This document shows positions 27,246 to 34,929 of a stretch of DNA of 49,271 nt, one piece after another. This stretch comes from an uncultured Anaerosolibacter sp. (GTDB lineage Bacteria > Bacillota_A > Clostridia > Peptostreptococcales > Thermotaleaceae), in the NCBI GenBank assembly GCA_937948705.1, contig CALECF010000105.1, positions 1 through 49,271 on the forward strand, written 5' to 3'. The notes below the pieces were generated by a model that worked only from the letters and a program-made list of their open reading frames with translations, did no database searches and was not told the origin of the DNA. The position numbers were made by a program, and so were the translations under genes. Within the stretch, counting starts at the first letter, position 1, and every line of letters starts with the position of its first letter.

Positions 27246-28656
27246 CCCTCTCATGACCTCCTTCCAGATGGCGGGGCATCAATATATCTACTTTTGTACC
27301 CACTCCCATTTCACTTTCAATCTCCATGTATCCCTTATGTTCTTCGATAATTCGATGGGTAATGGCCAGCCCCAACCCCGTCCCCTTCTCTTTTGTGGTG
27401 TAAAATGGTTCAAATACCTTTTCTAATCGTTCCTTCTCAATTCCCCTGCCCTCATCTATAAAAGATACCCTTACCCAATCGGCTTCCTCATGTAATTCAA
27501 CATACAGGTTTCCTCCGTCGATCATAGCCTGAATGGCATTGAGAATCACATTGACAAAAGCCTGCTTCAATTTATCAGCATCTAGAAAAACAAGTACGTC
27601 CTCCAATACTTTGTAGTGAATATGTACATTGTGCTGCTCAGCATATTTGTTGGTAATCCGAATGACATCCCTCACCAACTGATCAATACTCTGATTTTTA
27701 TAGTTAAACACGCTGGGTTTTGCAAAATCAAGCAATTCTTGAATCACCTTGTTGGCGCGACTGATCTCGATTTCAATAATTTCTAAACCTTCTCTTGTCT
27801 CTTCATCTTCAATGTCCTTGTTGATTGTTTGGGATATTGTTTTAATGATCCCTAGAGGATTCCGAATCTCATGGGCAATTCCAGAAGCCAGCTCACCTAC
27901 AGCCGATAACTTATCCACCCTTCTGATTTGCCCCTCCAGACGCTTCAATTCTGTAATATCCTCCAATATAATAACCATACCTGCCACCCGGTTCAAAATA
28001 TTTCTTAAGGGATACCCATGAATCCGGATGGTCTGCTTTCCTTGGTGCTCTTTTAGGCTTGTCGTCTCATAGGCGGAAACATTGGCCTCTTGGACCATGG
28101 CCTTTTGGATAAGTTCCTTGATTTCATCCCCATCCTCAAAATAATCATAGATATAGGCATCCTCCCGTTGATCATCAATATGTAAGAGCTTCGAACCCTC
28201 TCTGTTCACAGAACTGATCTTCATCTCCTTATCAATTGCCACAACACCATTTAATATACTATCTAAGATATTTTTTGTATAGTTTTCCAGGTCTGTTAGC
28301 TTTGTGATTTGAATTTCTAAGAGACGTCTCACCTTAGCCCCCGACTCTACTAAGGCCCCCGTAATCACGCCTATGATGATAAACATGGATGCTTCTAGCA
28401 TCTGATTAATTACTTCAATATTGATTCTCCCAAAATATATTAATAGGTGGGGGGCATATAAAACAATCACGGAAACGGCAGTCACCATGGCGCCTCGCAG
28501 GCCAAACTGAAAGGCTGCAAGGATAATGGGAATATAGTAAAGTCTACGATAGAAATCGTGGAATCCCCAAATCGATGATCCTGTAATATAGTGGAGCAAT
28601 GTAATCATCACAACACTAAGAATAATAAACCATTTATATCTTTGTTTGGTACTCAT
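27223..28656 (-). CDS. Membrane histidine kinase with PAS domain (NtrB/ZraS-like)
   Basis: 477 aa. The N-terminal module (1-105) has four or so TM segments and the motif DFYRRLYYIPIILAAFQFG, seen in DUF4118/MASE-like kinase inputs. A PAS domain follows (about 125-235, ILDSILNGVVAIDKEMKI), then HisKA with His262 in LASGIAHEIRNPLGI, and HATPase_c (NVILNAIQAM, IDEGRGI, VFEPFYTTKEKGTGLGLAI). It is the cognate sensor of the NtrC-type regulator, whose gene overlaps its 3' end. The signal is probably membrane-borne or cytoplasmic, as almost no extracellular domain exists. AAGGGGG precedes the ATG. Confidence 0.93.
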   Translation of the reverse strand: MSTKQRYKWFIILSVVMITLLHYITGSSIWGFHDFYRRLYYIPIILAAFQFGLRGAMVTAVSVIVLYAPHLLIYFGRINIEVINQMLEASMFIIIGVITGALVESGAKVRRLLEIQITKLTDLENYTKNILDSILNGVVAIDKEMKISSVNREGSKLLHIDDQREDAYIYDYFEDGDEIKELIQKAMVQEANVSAYETTSLKEHQGKQTIRIHGYPLRNILNRVAGMVIILEDITELKRLEGQIRRVDKLSAVGELASGIAHEIRNPLGIIKTISQTINKDIEDEETREGLEIIEIEISRANKVIQELLDFAKPSVFNYKNQSIDQLVRDVIRITNKYAEQHNVHIHYKVLEDVLVFLDADKLKQAFVNVILNAIQAMIDGGNLYVELHEEADWVRVSFIDEGRGIEKERLEKVFEPFYTTKEKGTGLGLAITHRIIEEHKGYMEIESEMGVGTKVDILMPRHLEGGHERDEKNTHC

Positions 28657-28692
28657 TTTCTACCCCCTTGCTCCCAAAAGAATTCTTCACTC

Positions 28693-28771
28693 CATATGAT
28701 ACCATATTTAACCCTTTGTCTATACACCCATCCTACAGGTACTGTATCATATGATACAGTACCTGTAGGAT
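28693..28771. promoter_or_regulatory. Perfect 42-bp palindrome plus a related site upstream of the kinase gene
   Basis: Positions 28730-28771 read identically on both strands with no spacer (centre GTATCATATGATAC, outer arms ATCCTACAGGTAC). Its centre is about 95 bp upstream of the kinase ATG. A shorter copy of the core, CCATATGATACCA, lies at 28693-28705 next to the likely promoter. No T-run follows, so it is less like a terminator than an operator or cruciform-forming site. Confidence 0.55.
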
Positions 28772-28834
28772 ATCACCCATAACCGAGTATCTCTTTTCCA
28801 GTCACTAACCGCTTCTCTCGAAAGAGCCCTACTC

Positions 28835-29131
28835 CTACTCCATCCTTTCATTATTACAATAAGGACAGCTTCTCCAATCGGTATTTATATATTTATCGCA
28901 GCTCTTACACTTTTCTTTCAGTAGGATCCTACACTGGGGACAATAAATAAAATCCTCCTGAATGTTATGACCGCAGTTATAGCACTTTGCCCCTTTATCC
29001 CCTATGCTGAGTCCATATTCCCTTGGTCTTTCTGAATAGATGAGATAAACAATACATACCAAGATGATTATTCCTATCAACATCATATGAAACCAACTTC
29101 CCTTCTCTTCAACAATACCCTGCTTTTTCAT
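28835..29131 (-). CDS. Membrane-anchored double zinc-ribbon protein
   Basis: 98 aa. One TM segment (about 15-32), then two zinc-ribbon knuckle pairs: CYNC (50/53) with CPQC (64/67), and CKSC (75/78) with CPYC (89/92). Eight cysteines would bind two zinc ions in the cytoplasmic tail. The layout matches small Clostridial proteins of unknown role with paired zinc ribbons. It precedes the palindrome and the two-component operon but is separated from them, and a 48-bp palindrome lies just upstream. The ribosome site is weak (AGGA close to the ATG). Confidence 0.72.
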   Translation of the reverse strand: MKKQGIVEEKGSWFHMMLIGIIILVCIVYLIYSERPREYGLSIGDKGAKCYNCGHNIQEDFIYCPQCRILLKEKCKSCDKYINTDWRSCPYCNNERME

Positions 29132-29190
29132 GTCCTAATTGTCTTAGTTTGACATAAACTTATATTTAATATTATTAAGCAATAGTCGTG

Positions 29191-29238
29191 CCATAAATAA
29201 AATCGACAATGAAAATTCATTGTCGATTTTATTTATGG
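29191..29238. terminator. 48-bp palindrome, likely bidirectional terminator
   Basis: Two perfect 23-base arms (29191-29213, 29216-29238; core AATCGACAATGAA) with a two-base spacer. It lies between the LDCC peptide/copper unit and the zinc-ribbon gene, all on the minus strand. T-rich ends fit a terminator, though the stem is longer than usual. Confidence 0.6.
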
Positions 29239-29296
29239 CTATGTTTCAGAGTAGTATTCATTTTATACGATAAACAAAGGATGTGACGCCATCGTA

Positions 29297-29497
29297 GATC
29301 AAGATTGAGATCGAGTTTGAAATCCGTAGGGGGGATCAGTGATCACCCGGTGTCTGTCATCCTGAGCACCAGCGAAGGATCTATAGAACTAAGACATATA
29401 GATCCTTCACTGTCGTTCAGGATGACAAGTAGGCAGGTATTTGTGGTCTTCAGGCGAACACTGTTCGCCCCTACCAATCTCGGTCTTGATCTGTGAT
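29297..29497. repeat. Composite intergenic repeat island with nested inverted repeats
   Basis: Outer imperfect inverted ends (AGATCAAGATTGAGAT near 29298 and ATCTCGGTCTTGATCT near 29478) enclose two facing copies of the TCATCCTGAGC...AGCGAAGGATCT repeat (29356-29382 and 29400-29426) and the palindrome GGCGAACACTGTTCGCC (29453-29469). Elements of it recur at 2728-2760 and 30440-30512. There is no coding capacity; it looks like a REP/MITE-type insertion. Confidence 0.7.
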
Positions 29498-29526
29498 ATT
29501 TGCGTCCCACTATTATACAACCTCTT

Positions 29527-29661
29527 TCATACTTTCTTTAGTAATGGTTTCTTGTCATTACCCCTTTGATTCACATCACAGCAGTCTAACCTTTGATCAC
29601 CGAAGTTCTTTTTATTTGCTTCCTCCAGTTTCTTAAGAAAGCTCTTAATCCAGTTCTTCAT
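29527..29661 (-). CDS. LDCC-motif small putative metal-binding peptide (44 aa)
   Basis: A 44-codon gene. The ATG at 29661 lies nine bases from GGAGGAG. The product starts MKNWIKSFLKKLEEANKKNF, an amphipathic Lys-rich helix, then RLDCCDVN with a vicinal cysteine pair, and a basic tail. Short Firmicute peptides with this LDCC motif are annotated as putative metal-binding. It starts 27 bases after the lipoprotein gene that follows copA, so it probably belongs to the copper-responsive unit. A role in copper handling is inferred from context and the Cys pair only. Confidence 0.72.
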   Translation of the reverse strand: MKNWIKSFLKKLEEANKKNFGDQRLDCCDVNQRGNDKKPLLKKV

Positions 29662-29688
29662 GTAACTCTCCTCCAAGGCAAACTTATC

Positions 29689-30375
29689 TTATTTTAAATC
29701 AAAAGGCTTTAGAAGCTTATCTACCTGCACTATCTTTCCATCCTTCTCCTTCATTTCAACCTTTGCAAAAGCCCATCCTTCTACCTTAGCTGGATCAACA
29801 CCGGCGTCAATAAATGGCTGAGGATTTAACACAAATACAATATCCTTATCGTTTGTGCTCATATCCTTCGCCCATTCAAACATATTTCCATTTCCTAGTG
29901 CCATTCCATAGTGATCCAATGCTTCATGGTAACCCACAATATCTCTTCTCTTTTCTACAATCTTTTTAAATGTATCTAGAGCTGTGGCTTCCCCACTATA
30001 ATCAAACTTTTCATCACCGATTTCAAAATTAAGAGATAATCGATCCGATGCCTGATCATAAACGTAACCGTCTGGCAGTTTCGCCACATCAAGACCTGCA
30101 TCGATAAATGGTGCCCCATCAAACTCTATGATACCATCTGTATCCGTCGCGCTAAAATCCTTACTCCATTTGAATTCATCTCCAGCAGGTGACTCTAATG
30201 ACCAGCTATTCTTTTCATTATCAAAGGTAACTTTGTCAGATGCTGTATTTAGTACTTGTTCAAAGGATGTTACGGCTACCTTTCCTACCACATCTGTGGC
30301 TTGGCACCCTGTAAATACCAGTACTGCGCTTAATGTTGTTGCCAATAGAATCATTCTTTTTGCTTTCATCTTCAT
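29689..30375 (-). CDS. Lipoprotein with internal duplication, next to copA
   Basis: 228 aa surface lipoprotein; the signal ends VLVFTGC (lipid anchor Cys24). Two similar units are visible: residues 67-107 (EFKWSKDFSATDTD...PFIDAGLDVAKLPDGY) and 165-206 (MFEWAKDMSTNDKD...PFIDAGVDPAKVEGW). They share F-W-KD-S-D-D-I-PFIDAG-D-K-G. No Cys or His cluster suited to copper binding is present in the mature protein. It lies between the copper ATPase and the LDCC peptide genes, downstream of a repeat at 30440-30512. The family is not one I can name. Confidence 0.75.
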   Translation of the reverse strand: MKMKAKRMILLATTLSAVLVFTGCQATDVVGKVAVTSFEQVLNTASDKVTFDNEKNSWSLESPAGDEFKWSKDFSATDTDGIIEFDGAPFIDAGLDVAKLPDGYVYDQASDRLSLNFEIGDEKFDYSGEATALDTFKKIVEKRRDIVGYHEALDHYGMALGNGNMFEWAKDMSTNDKDIVFVLNPQPFIDAGVDPAKVEGWAFAKVEMKEKDGKIVQVDKLLKPFDLK

Positions 30376-30439
30376 TCCTCCATTATGTTTTTTGTTTTGG
30401 GATTGTCTTTTAGACTAATATTTTTGTTGGGGTCATCAT

Positions 30440-30512
30440 CGATCGCCTGGATTTTGGCATCTTCGGACGAACACTGTTCGTCCCCACCACCAACCTTGAT
30501 CTTAATCTTAAC
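30440..30512. repeat. Second copy of the CGAACACTGTTCG repeat
   Basis: CTTCGGACGAACACTGTTCGTCCCC at 30461-30485, split here as the palindrome GGACGAACACTGTTCGTCC (30465-30483), followed by CCAACCTTGATCTTAATCTT. It matches the 29449-29496 segment, including the following CTTGATCT. The repeat sits between copA and the lipoprotein gene and may separate their transcripts. Confidence 0.65.
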
Positions 30513-30524
30513 CCTTTCATATCT

Positions 30525-32990
30525 CTACTTGTATGGTTTAAAGGTTTTTAATCTTAAAGCGTTGGCCAATACAGACACAGAGCTTAATGACATGGCCGCT
30601 GCTGCGAAAATTGGATTCAACTTTGGTCCACCGAAAGCATAGAGTAAACCTGCCGCCAATGGAATACCTGCCACATTATAACCAAAGGCCCAGAAAAGAT
30701 TCTGTTTAATGTTTCGAATCGTACTCTTGCTCAGCTGTATGGCTGTAGGCACATCCATCAAGTCACTTCTCATCAGTACAATGTCTGCAGATTCCATGGC
30801 TACATCGGTACCTGATCCAATGGCAATTCCGATATCTGCTTGGGCTAGGGCTGGCGCATCGTTGATACCATCCCCAACCATGGCTACCTTCTTCCCTTCA
30901 CCTTGAAGCTTTTTCACCTCATTGGCTTTATCCTGAGGCAATACCTCTGCCAATACTCTATCGATACCGACTTGCTTTGCAATAGCTTCTGCTGTTCTTT
31001 TATTGTCCCCAGTGATCATGGCTACCTCAATACCCATTTCATGGAGCCTTTTAATAGCCTTTGCACTGCTTTCCTTTACCACATCGGCTACAGCTATAAT
31101 ACCTGCCAACTGATCACCCATGGCCATATACATCGGCGTCTTACCTTCTGAAGCCAATCGATCTGAGTCATTTTCAAGCTGTGTTAGGTCAATGTTTCTT
31201 TCTATCATCAACTTTCTATTTCCTAACAGCACCATCTGTCCATCGATCTCTACCTCTATACCGTGTCCTGGAATGGCCAAGAATTTGCTTAGCTTTAAGA
31301 TTTCTAGGTTTTCTTTTTCCGCACCCCTCACGATGGCTTCACCAAGGGGATGTTCAGAGCTTTTTTCTGCTGATGCAGCGATTTGAAGGAGTTTACTTCT
31401 CTCGATGATGTCTGTGGTCACCACATCTGTTACTTCAGGCCTACCTTCAGTAATGGTACCTGTTTTATCAAATACAATCGTTTGTATTTTATGAGTTGTT
31501 TCTAACGCTTCTCCACCTTTAATCAGCACACCATACTCTGCACCTTTACCCGTGCCTACCATAATGGCTGTAGGAGTAGCTAATCCCAAGGCACAAGGAC
31601 ATGCGATCACCAGTACTGCGATAAATATGGTAAGGGAGAATACTGCACTTTCACCACTAACATACCAAGCAAGGGCTGCCAATGTGGCGATGACAAACAC
31701 AATAGGTACAAAATAACCTGATACGATGTCTGCCATCTGGGCAATAGGTGCTTTAGAACCCTGGGCATCCTCTACAAGCTTGATGATTTGAGCCAAAGCC
31801 GTATCGCTACCTACCTTCGTTGCCTTAAATTTAATAGAACCATGCTTATTGATACTTGCACCGATGACTTTGTCTCCTACTTTCTTGTCTACAGGAATGC
31901 TCTCCCCTGTCAGCATGGACTCATCAATAGTTGTATTTCCCTCGACCACTTCCCCATCTACAGGGATTTTTGCTCCAGGTTTTACAAGGATAATATCTCC
32001 AACTTCCACTTCCTCAATGGGAATTTCAATTTCCTTATCTTCTTGAATCACAATGGCTGTTTTCGGTGCCAATCCCATCAGTTTCTTAATCGCCTCAGAA
32101 GTTCTTCCCTTAGATACTGACTCTAGATATTTGCCTAGTAGAATCAAGGTAATGATGACCCCTGCCGTTTCAAAGTATAGATCATCCACATACATGAAGT
32201 CTGCCTGGGTTATTCTATAGATGGAATACAAGCTGTACAAAAATGCTGCCGATGTTCCCATGGCAATAAGGGAGTCCATATTTGGACTTCTCCGAGCGAT
32301 TGCTTTGAACCCCACTGTAAAGAACTTATTCCCTGCGATCATTACTGGTATGACTAGTACTAACTCAACCAGGGCATACAACAGTGGAAAATTCATTGGA
32401 TCTAGCCATGCTGGAAGCCTCCACCCCAACCATGGTACCATGGGACCCATGGCGATATATAGGAGGGGTATAGAGAATATCGCTGATACCACAAACTTTG
32501 TCCATAGGGTTTTAATCTCTTTTTCTTTTCTCTCTTTGTCTTCATCGACCCTGTTTTTATTCTCAATCTCCAAAGGCGTGTAACCAGCCTTCGTAATCGT
32601 CTGCTTGATTTCTGATAGTCTCACATCTTTAGGATTGTACTTTATGACTGCCTTCTCAGTTGCAAAATTTACCGCTACACTTTCTACTCCTTCTAGCTTG
32701 CCCACGACCCTTTCTACGGCCTTTACACAGGCTGCGCAGGTCATGCCTGCCACAGGAATCGTAACTTCCTTTGTTTCGATCTCTTCCTTGGCTTCATAGC
32801 CTGCCTTTACAACAGCTGCCTTGATATCTTCCATAGTCAATTTCGACTCATCAAATTCTACATTCATCTTTTCCGTTGCGAAATTCACATTTACTTTCTC
32901 TACACCATCAAGCTTACCAACAGCTCTTTCCGCTGCTTTTGCACAAGCGGCACAGGTCATTCCAAAGATTTTCACATTTTCTGTCTTCAT
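30525..32990 (-). CDS. copA: Copper-exporting P1B-type ATPase
   Basis: 821 aa Cu(I)-ATPase that pumps cytoplasmic copper out of the cell. Two N-terminal HMA domains each carry MTCAAC (Cys13/Cys16 and Cys85/Cys88). Eight TM helices surround the actuator TGES (361-364), the transport motif CPC (464-466), phosphorylation Asp508 in DKTGT, GDGINDAPA, and the late TM motifs GYN and MSLSS that define the IB-1 copper group. Length is typical. GGGGAG precedes the ATG. A near-consensus promoter with a CsoR-like operator lies at 33097-33151. No CopZ or CsoR gene is found in the window. Confidence 0.96.
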   Translation of the reverse strand: MKTENVKIFGMTCAACAKAAERAVGKLDGVEKVNVNFATEKMNVEFDESKLTMEDIKAAVVKAGYEAKEEIETKEVTIPVAGMTCAACVKAVERVVGKLEGVESVAVNFATEKAVIKYNPKDVRLSEIKQTITKAGYTPLEIENKNRVDEDKERKEKEIKTLWTKFVVSAIFSIPLLYIAMGPMVPWLGWRLPAWLDPMNFPLLYALVELVLVIPVMIAGNKFFTVGFKAIARRSPNMDSLIAMGTSAAFLYSLYSIYRITQADFMYVDDLYFETAGVIITLILLGKYLESVSKGRTSEAIKKLMGLAPKTAIVIQEDKEIEIPIEEVEVGDIILVKPGAKIPVDGEVVEGNTTIDESMLTGESIPVDKKVGDKVIGASINKHGSIKFKATKVGSDTALAQIIKLVEDAQGSKAPIAQMADIVSGYFVPIVFVIATLAALAWYVSGESAVFSLTIFIAVLVIACPCALGLATPTAIMVGTGKGAEYGVLIKGGEALETTHKIQTIVFDKTGTITEGRPEVTDVVTTDIIERSKLLQIAASAEKSSEHPLGEAIVRGAEKENLEILKLSKFLAIPGHGIEVEIDGQMVLLGNRKLMIERNIDLTQLENDSDRLASEGKTPMYMAMGDQLAGIIAVADVVKESSAKAIKRLHEMGIEVAMITGDNKRTAEAIAKQVGIDRVLAEVLPQDKANEVKKLQGEGKKVAMVGDGINDAPALAQADIGIAIGSGTDVAMESADIVLMRSDLMDVPTAIQLSKSTIRNIKQNLFWAFGYNVAGIPLAAGLLYAFGGPKLNPIFAAAAMSLSSVSVLANALRLKTFKPYK

Positions 32991-33096
32991 TGTTTACACT
33001 CCCCTTTGAACACTCATAATATAGATTCCTCTATATGCATATTGCTCAATTCTACGTTTTATAGGTTATTCACAGGAAAACATTCCAGCATATACT

Positions 33097-33151
33097 ATAC
33101 CCCCGTTGGGTATCTTAGTTATATATTATCCTTGGTTTCTATTTTTGTCAA
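33097..33151 (-). promoter_or_regulatory. copA promoter with CsoR-like operator
   Basis: Minus-strand TTGACA (33151-33146), 17-base spacer, TAATAT (33128-33123): an almost perfect sigma-A promoter. ATACCCCCGTTGGGTAT (33097-33113), a dyad ATACCC-N5-GGGTAT, covers roughly +3 to +20 and has the form of the copper-sensing CsoR operator. The strong promoter blocked by a CsoR site predicts copper-inducible expression of copA and the genes after it. Confidence 0.78.
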
Positions 33152-33298
33152 CAGTTATTTATACTTTTCATTACCTCACTTCGCCCTTCACCACCAAAGA
33201 CTTTCACTTAAATGTCTTATCTAAATATTATGCAATCCTTATGCCAAACCTAATTCTCTCTTACCCTTTCTACTACCCCTATTATATTATCTATAAAC

Positions 33299-33338
33299 AA
33301 AGGGAGAAAAATGTGGTATTTACCCATTCTCTCCCTTT
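33299..33338 (-). terminator. Hairpin after the amino-acid ABC operon
   Basis: AAAGGGAGA (33299-33307) pairs with TCTCCCTTT (33330-33338), plus inner ATG/CAT pairing. It lies about 140 bases beyond the ATPase gene on the minus strand. Otherwise the 33152-33477 interval shows no gene. Confidence 0.5.
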
Positions 33339-33477
33339 AAAATTTAATCTAGACATTCTAAACAAGATCATTAGACCCTACTTTTTCAATCTTCGTTGAT
33401 TCGTTTTGCCTGCTTATGTGTAGGATATGATACACCACCCCTGGCATTTACTACAGTCATCCTATACATCTTCAACT

Positions 33478-34221
33478 TCAATCATCCAACATACTCAAAA
33501 ATAGTTTTGTACGCTCGTGTTTTGGATTGCCAAATACCTGTTCCGGTGAACCTTCCTCTAAGATCAAGCCACCATCTACAAACACTACTTTGTTGGCAAC
33601 ATCCCGGGCAAAACTCATCTTGTGGGTTACCACCACCATGGTCATCCCCTCCCGGGCTAAATCCTTCATTACCTTCAAAACCTCCGCCGCAAGCTCAGGG
33701 TCCAAAGCAGAAGTAGGTTCATCAAACAATAAAACTGCTGGCTCCATGGCCATGGCTCTAGCTATGGCTACCCTTTGCTGCTGCCCTCCCGAAAGCTGAT
33801 ATGGGTAGGCTGCGCTTTTTTCCTTAAGACCTACCTTGTTTAATAAATGCAACGCCCTCTCCTGGGCCGCATCTTTGGATCTCTTTAAAACAGTAATTTG
33901 CCCCTCCATCACATTCTCTAAAACAGTCATATGAGGAAACAGATGAAAACCCTGAAAAACCATACCCGTATTCTTACGTAATTCAATCATATCCTTCTGG
34001 GTATGCTCAATACCTTCTTTAAACTCCAAGGACTTCTCAGCCACGGAAACAACTCCACTTGTAGGTATTTCCAGCAAGTTAATACACCTTAGCAGCGTTG
34101 TTTTACCTGATCCAGAAGGCCCTATAATGACCATCGTCTCCCCTTTTTCAACTTCTAAATCCATCCCCTTTAGGATTTCTACTTCTCCAAAGGATTTATA
34201 TAAACTCTTGATTTTAATCAT
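33478..34221 (-). CDS. Polar amino-acid ABC transporter ATP-binding protein
   Basis: 247 aa ATPase of the GlnQ/TcyC class. Walker [11 protein letters not shown]-loop [19 protein letters not shown], signature [17 protein letters not shown], Walker [16 protein letters not shown]-loop [13 protein letters not shown]. It drives import through the permease encoded 13 bases upstream. The tail [12 protein letters not shown] is the typical end of this group. The likely substrate, from the binding protein two genes up, is cystine or another polar amino acid. Confidence 0.93.
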   Translation of the reverse strand: MIKIKSLYKSFGEVEILKGMDLEVEKGETMVIIGPSGSGKTTLLRCINLLEIPTSGVVSVAEKSLEFKEGIEHTQKDMIELRKNTGMVFQGFHLFPHMTVLENVMEGQITVLKRSKDAAQERALHLLNKVGLKEKSAAYPYQLSGGQQQRVAIARAMAMEPAVLLFDEPTSALDPELAAEVLKVMKDLAREGMTMVVVTHKMSFARDVANKVVFVDGGLILEEGSPEQVFGNPKHERTKLFLSMLDD

Positions 34222-34234
34222 AGCTTATCCCCCA

Positions 34235-34915
34235 TTATTTAATCACATACCTGCCAAGCCTTGCCTCCAAATAGTTTTGCAGACGTGATAGCACTGTACA
34301 AAACATGAGGTATATGAATGCAACCTCGATATATAGCCAGAGAGGCTCATAGGTTGCCGCTGTAATCCGCTGCCCCACTTGGAACATTTCCGTCAGCGTG
34401 ATGGCTGCCGCTAAGGAAGTATCTTTGACCAAACTAATAAAGGAGTTTGCCAAAGACGGCACGGATACCCGAGCAGCCTGTGGTAAAACAATCCTTCTGA
34501 GAACTTGGGGATAGGACATACCTACTGAGTAAGCTGCCTCCCACTGTCCTTTTGGGATGGAAAGAATCGCTGCTCGGATCGTTTCCGATGCATAGGCCCC
34601 TACATTTAGCGAGAATCCAATGATAGCCCCTGGCCACGCATCAATGATGATTCCAGCCGCCGGTAGTCCATAGAAGATAATAAACAACTGTACCAATAAA
34701 GGGGTACCACGGATAATCCACACATAAAACCTGGCGATTCCTTCGAATACTCTTACGCCTGAAATCCGAGCCAAAGCTGTGGCTAATGCAAGTACAATCC
34801 CAAGTATAAAGGATATGATGGCAAGGGGAACGGTGACCGTTATACCTGCCTTCAAAAGAGGTAAAAAAGAATCTTGCAGTATATTTATGATTCTCACCGT
34901 TCTATCATCAAACAT
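34235..34915 (-). CDS. Polar amino-acid ABC transporter permease
   Basis: 226 aa membrane protein of the HisMQ group with about five TM segments. It has the N-terminal LLKAGITVTVPLAIISFILG, the conserved WIIRGTPLLVQLFIIFYGLP and the EAA loop region EAAYSVGMSYPQVLRRIVLPQAARVSVPSL that docks with the ATPase. It lies 14 bases after the binding protein gene. Single permease genes of this type work as homodimers. Confidence 0.93.
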   Translation of the reverse strand: MFDDRTVRIINILQDSFLPLLKAGITVTVPLAIISFILGIVLALATALARISGVRVFEGIARFYVWIIRGTPLLVQLFIIFYGLPAAGIIIDAWPGAIIGFSLNVGAYASETIRAAILSIPKGQWEAAYSVGMSYPQVLRRIVLPQAARVSVPSLANSFISLVKDTSLAAAITLTEMFQVGQRITAATYEPLWLYIEVAFIYLMFCTVLSRLQNYLEARLGRYVIK

Positions 34916-34929
34916 ATGATCACCCTTAC

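Noticed and set aside
29297..29497. CRISPR-like array suspected because of repeated units
   Set aside because: The units are inverted, unevenly spaced and of two kinds, with no regular spacers; they fit REP/MITE repeats.
33392..33475. 27-codon minus-strand frame directly after the amino-acid ABC ATPase gene
   Set aside because: Has no convincing ribosome site or family resemblance, and is too short to support on sequence alone.
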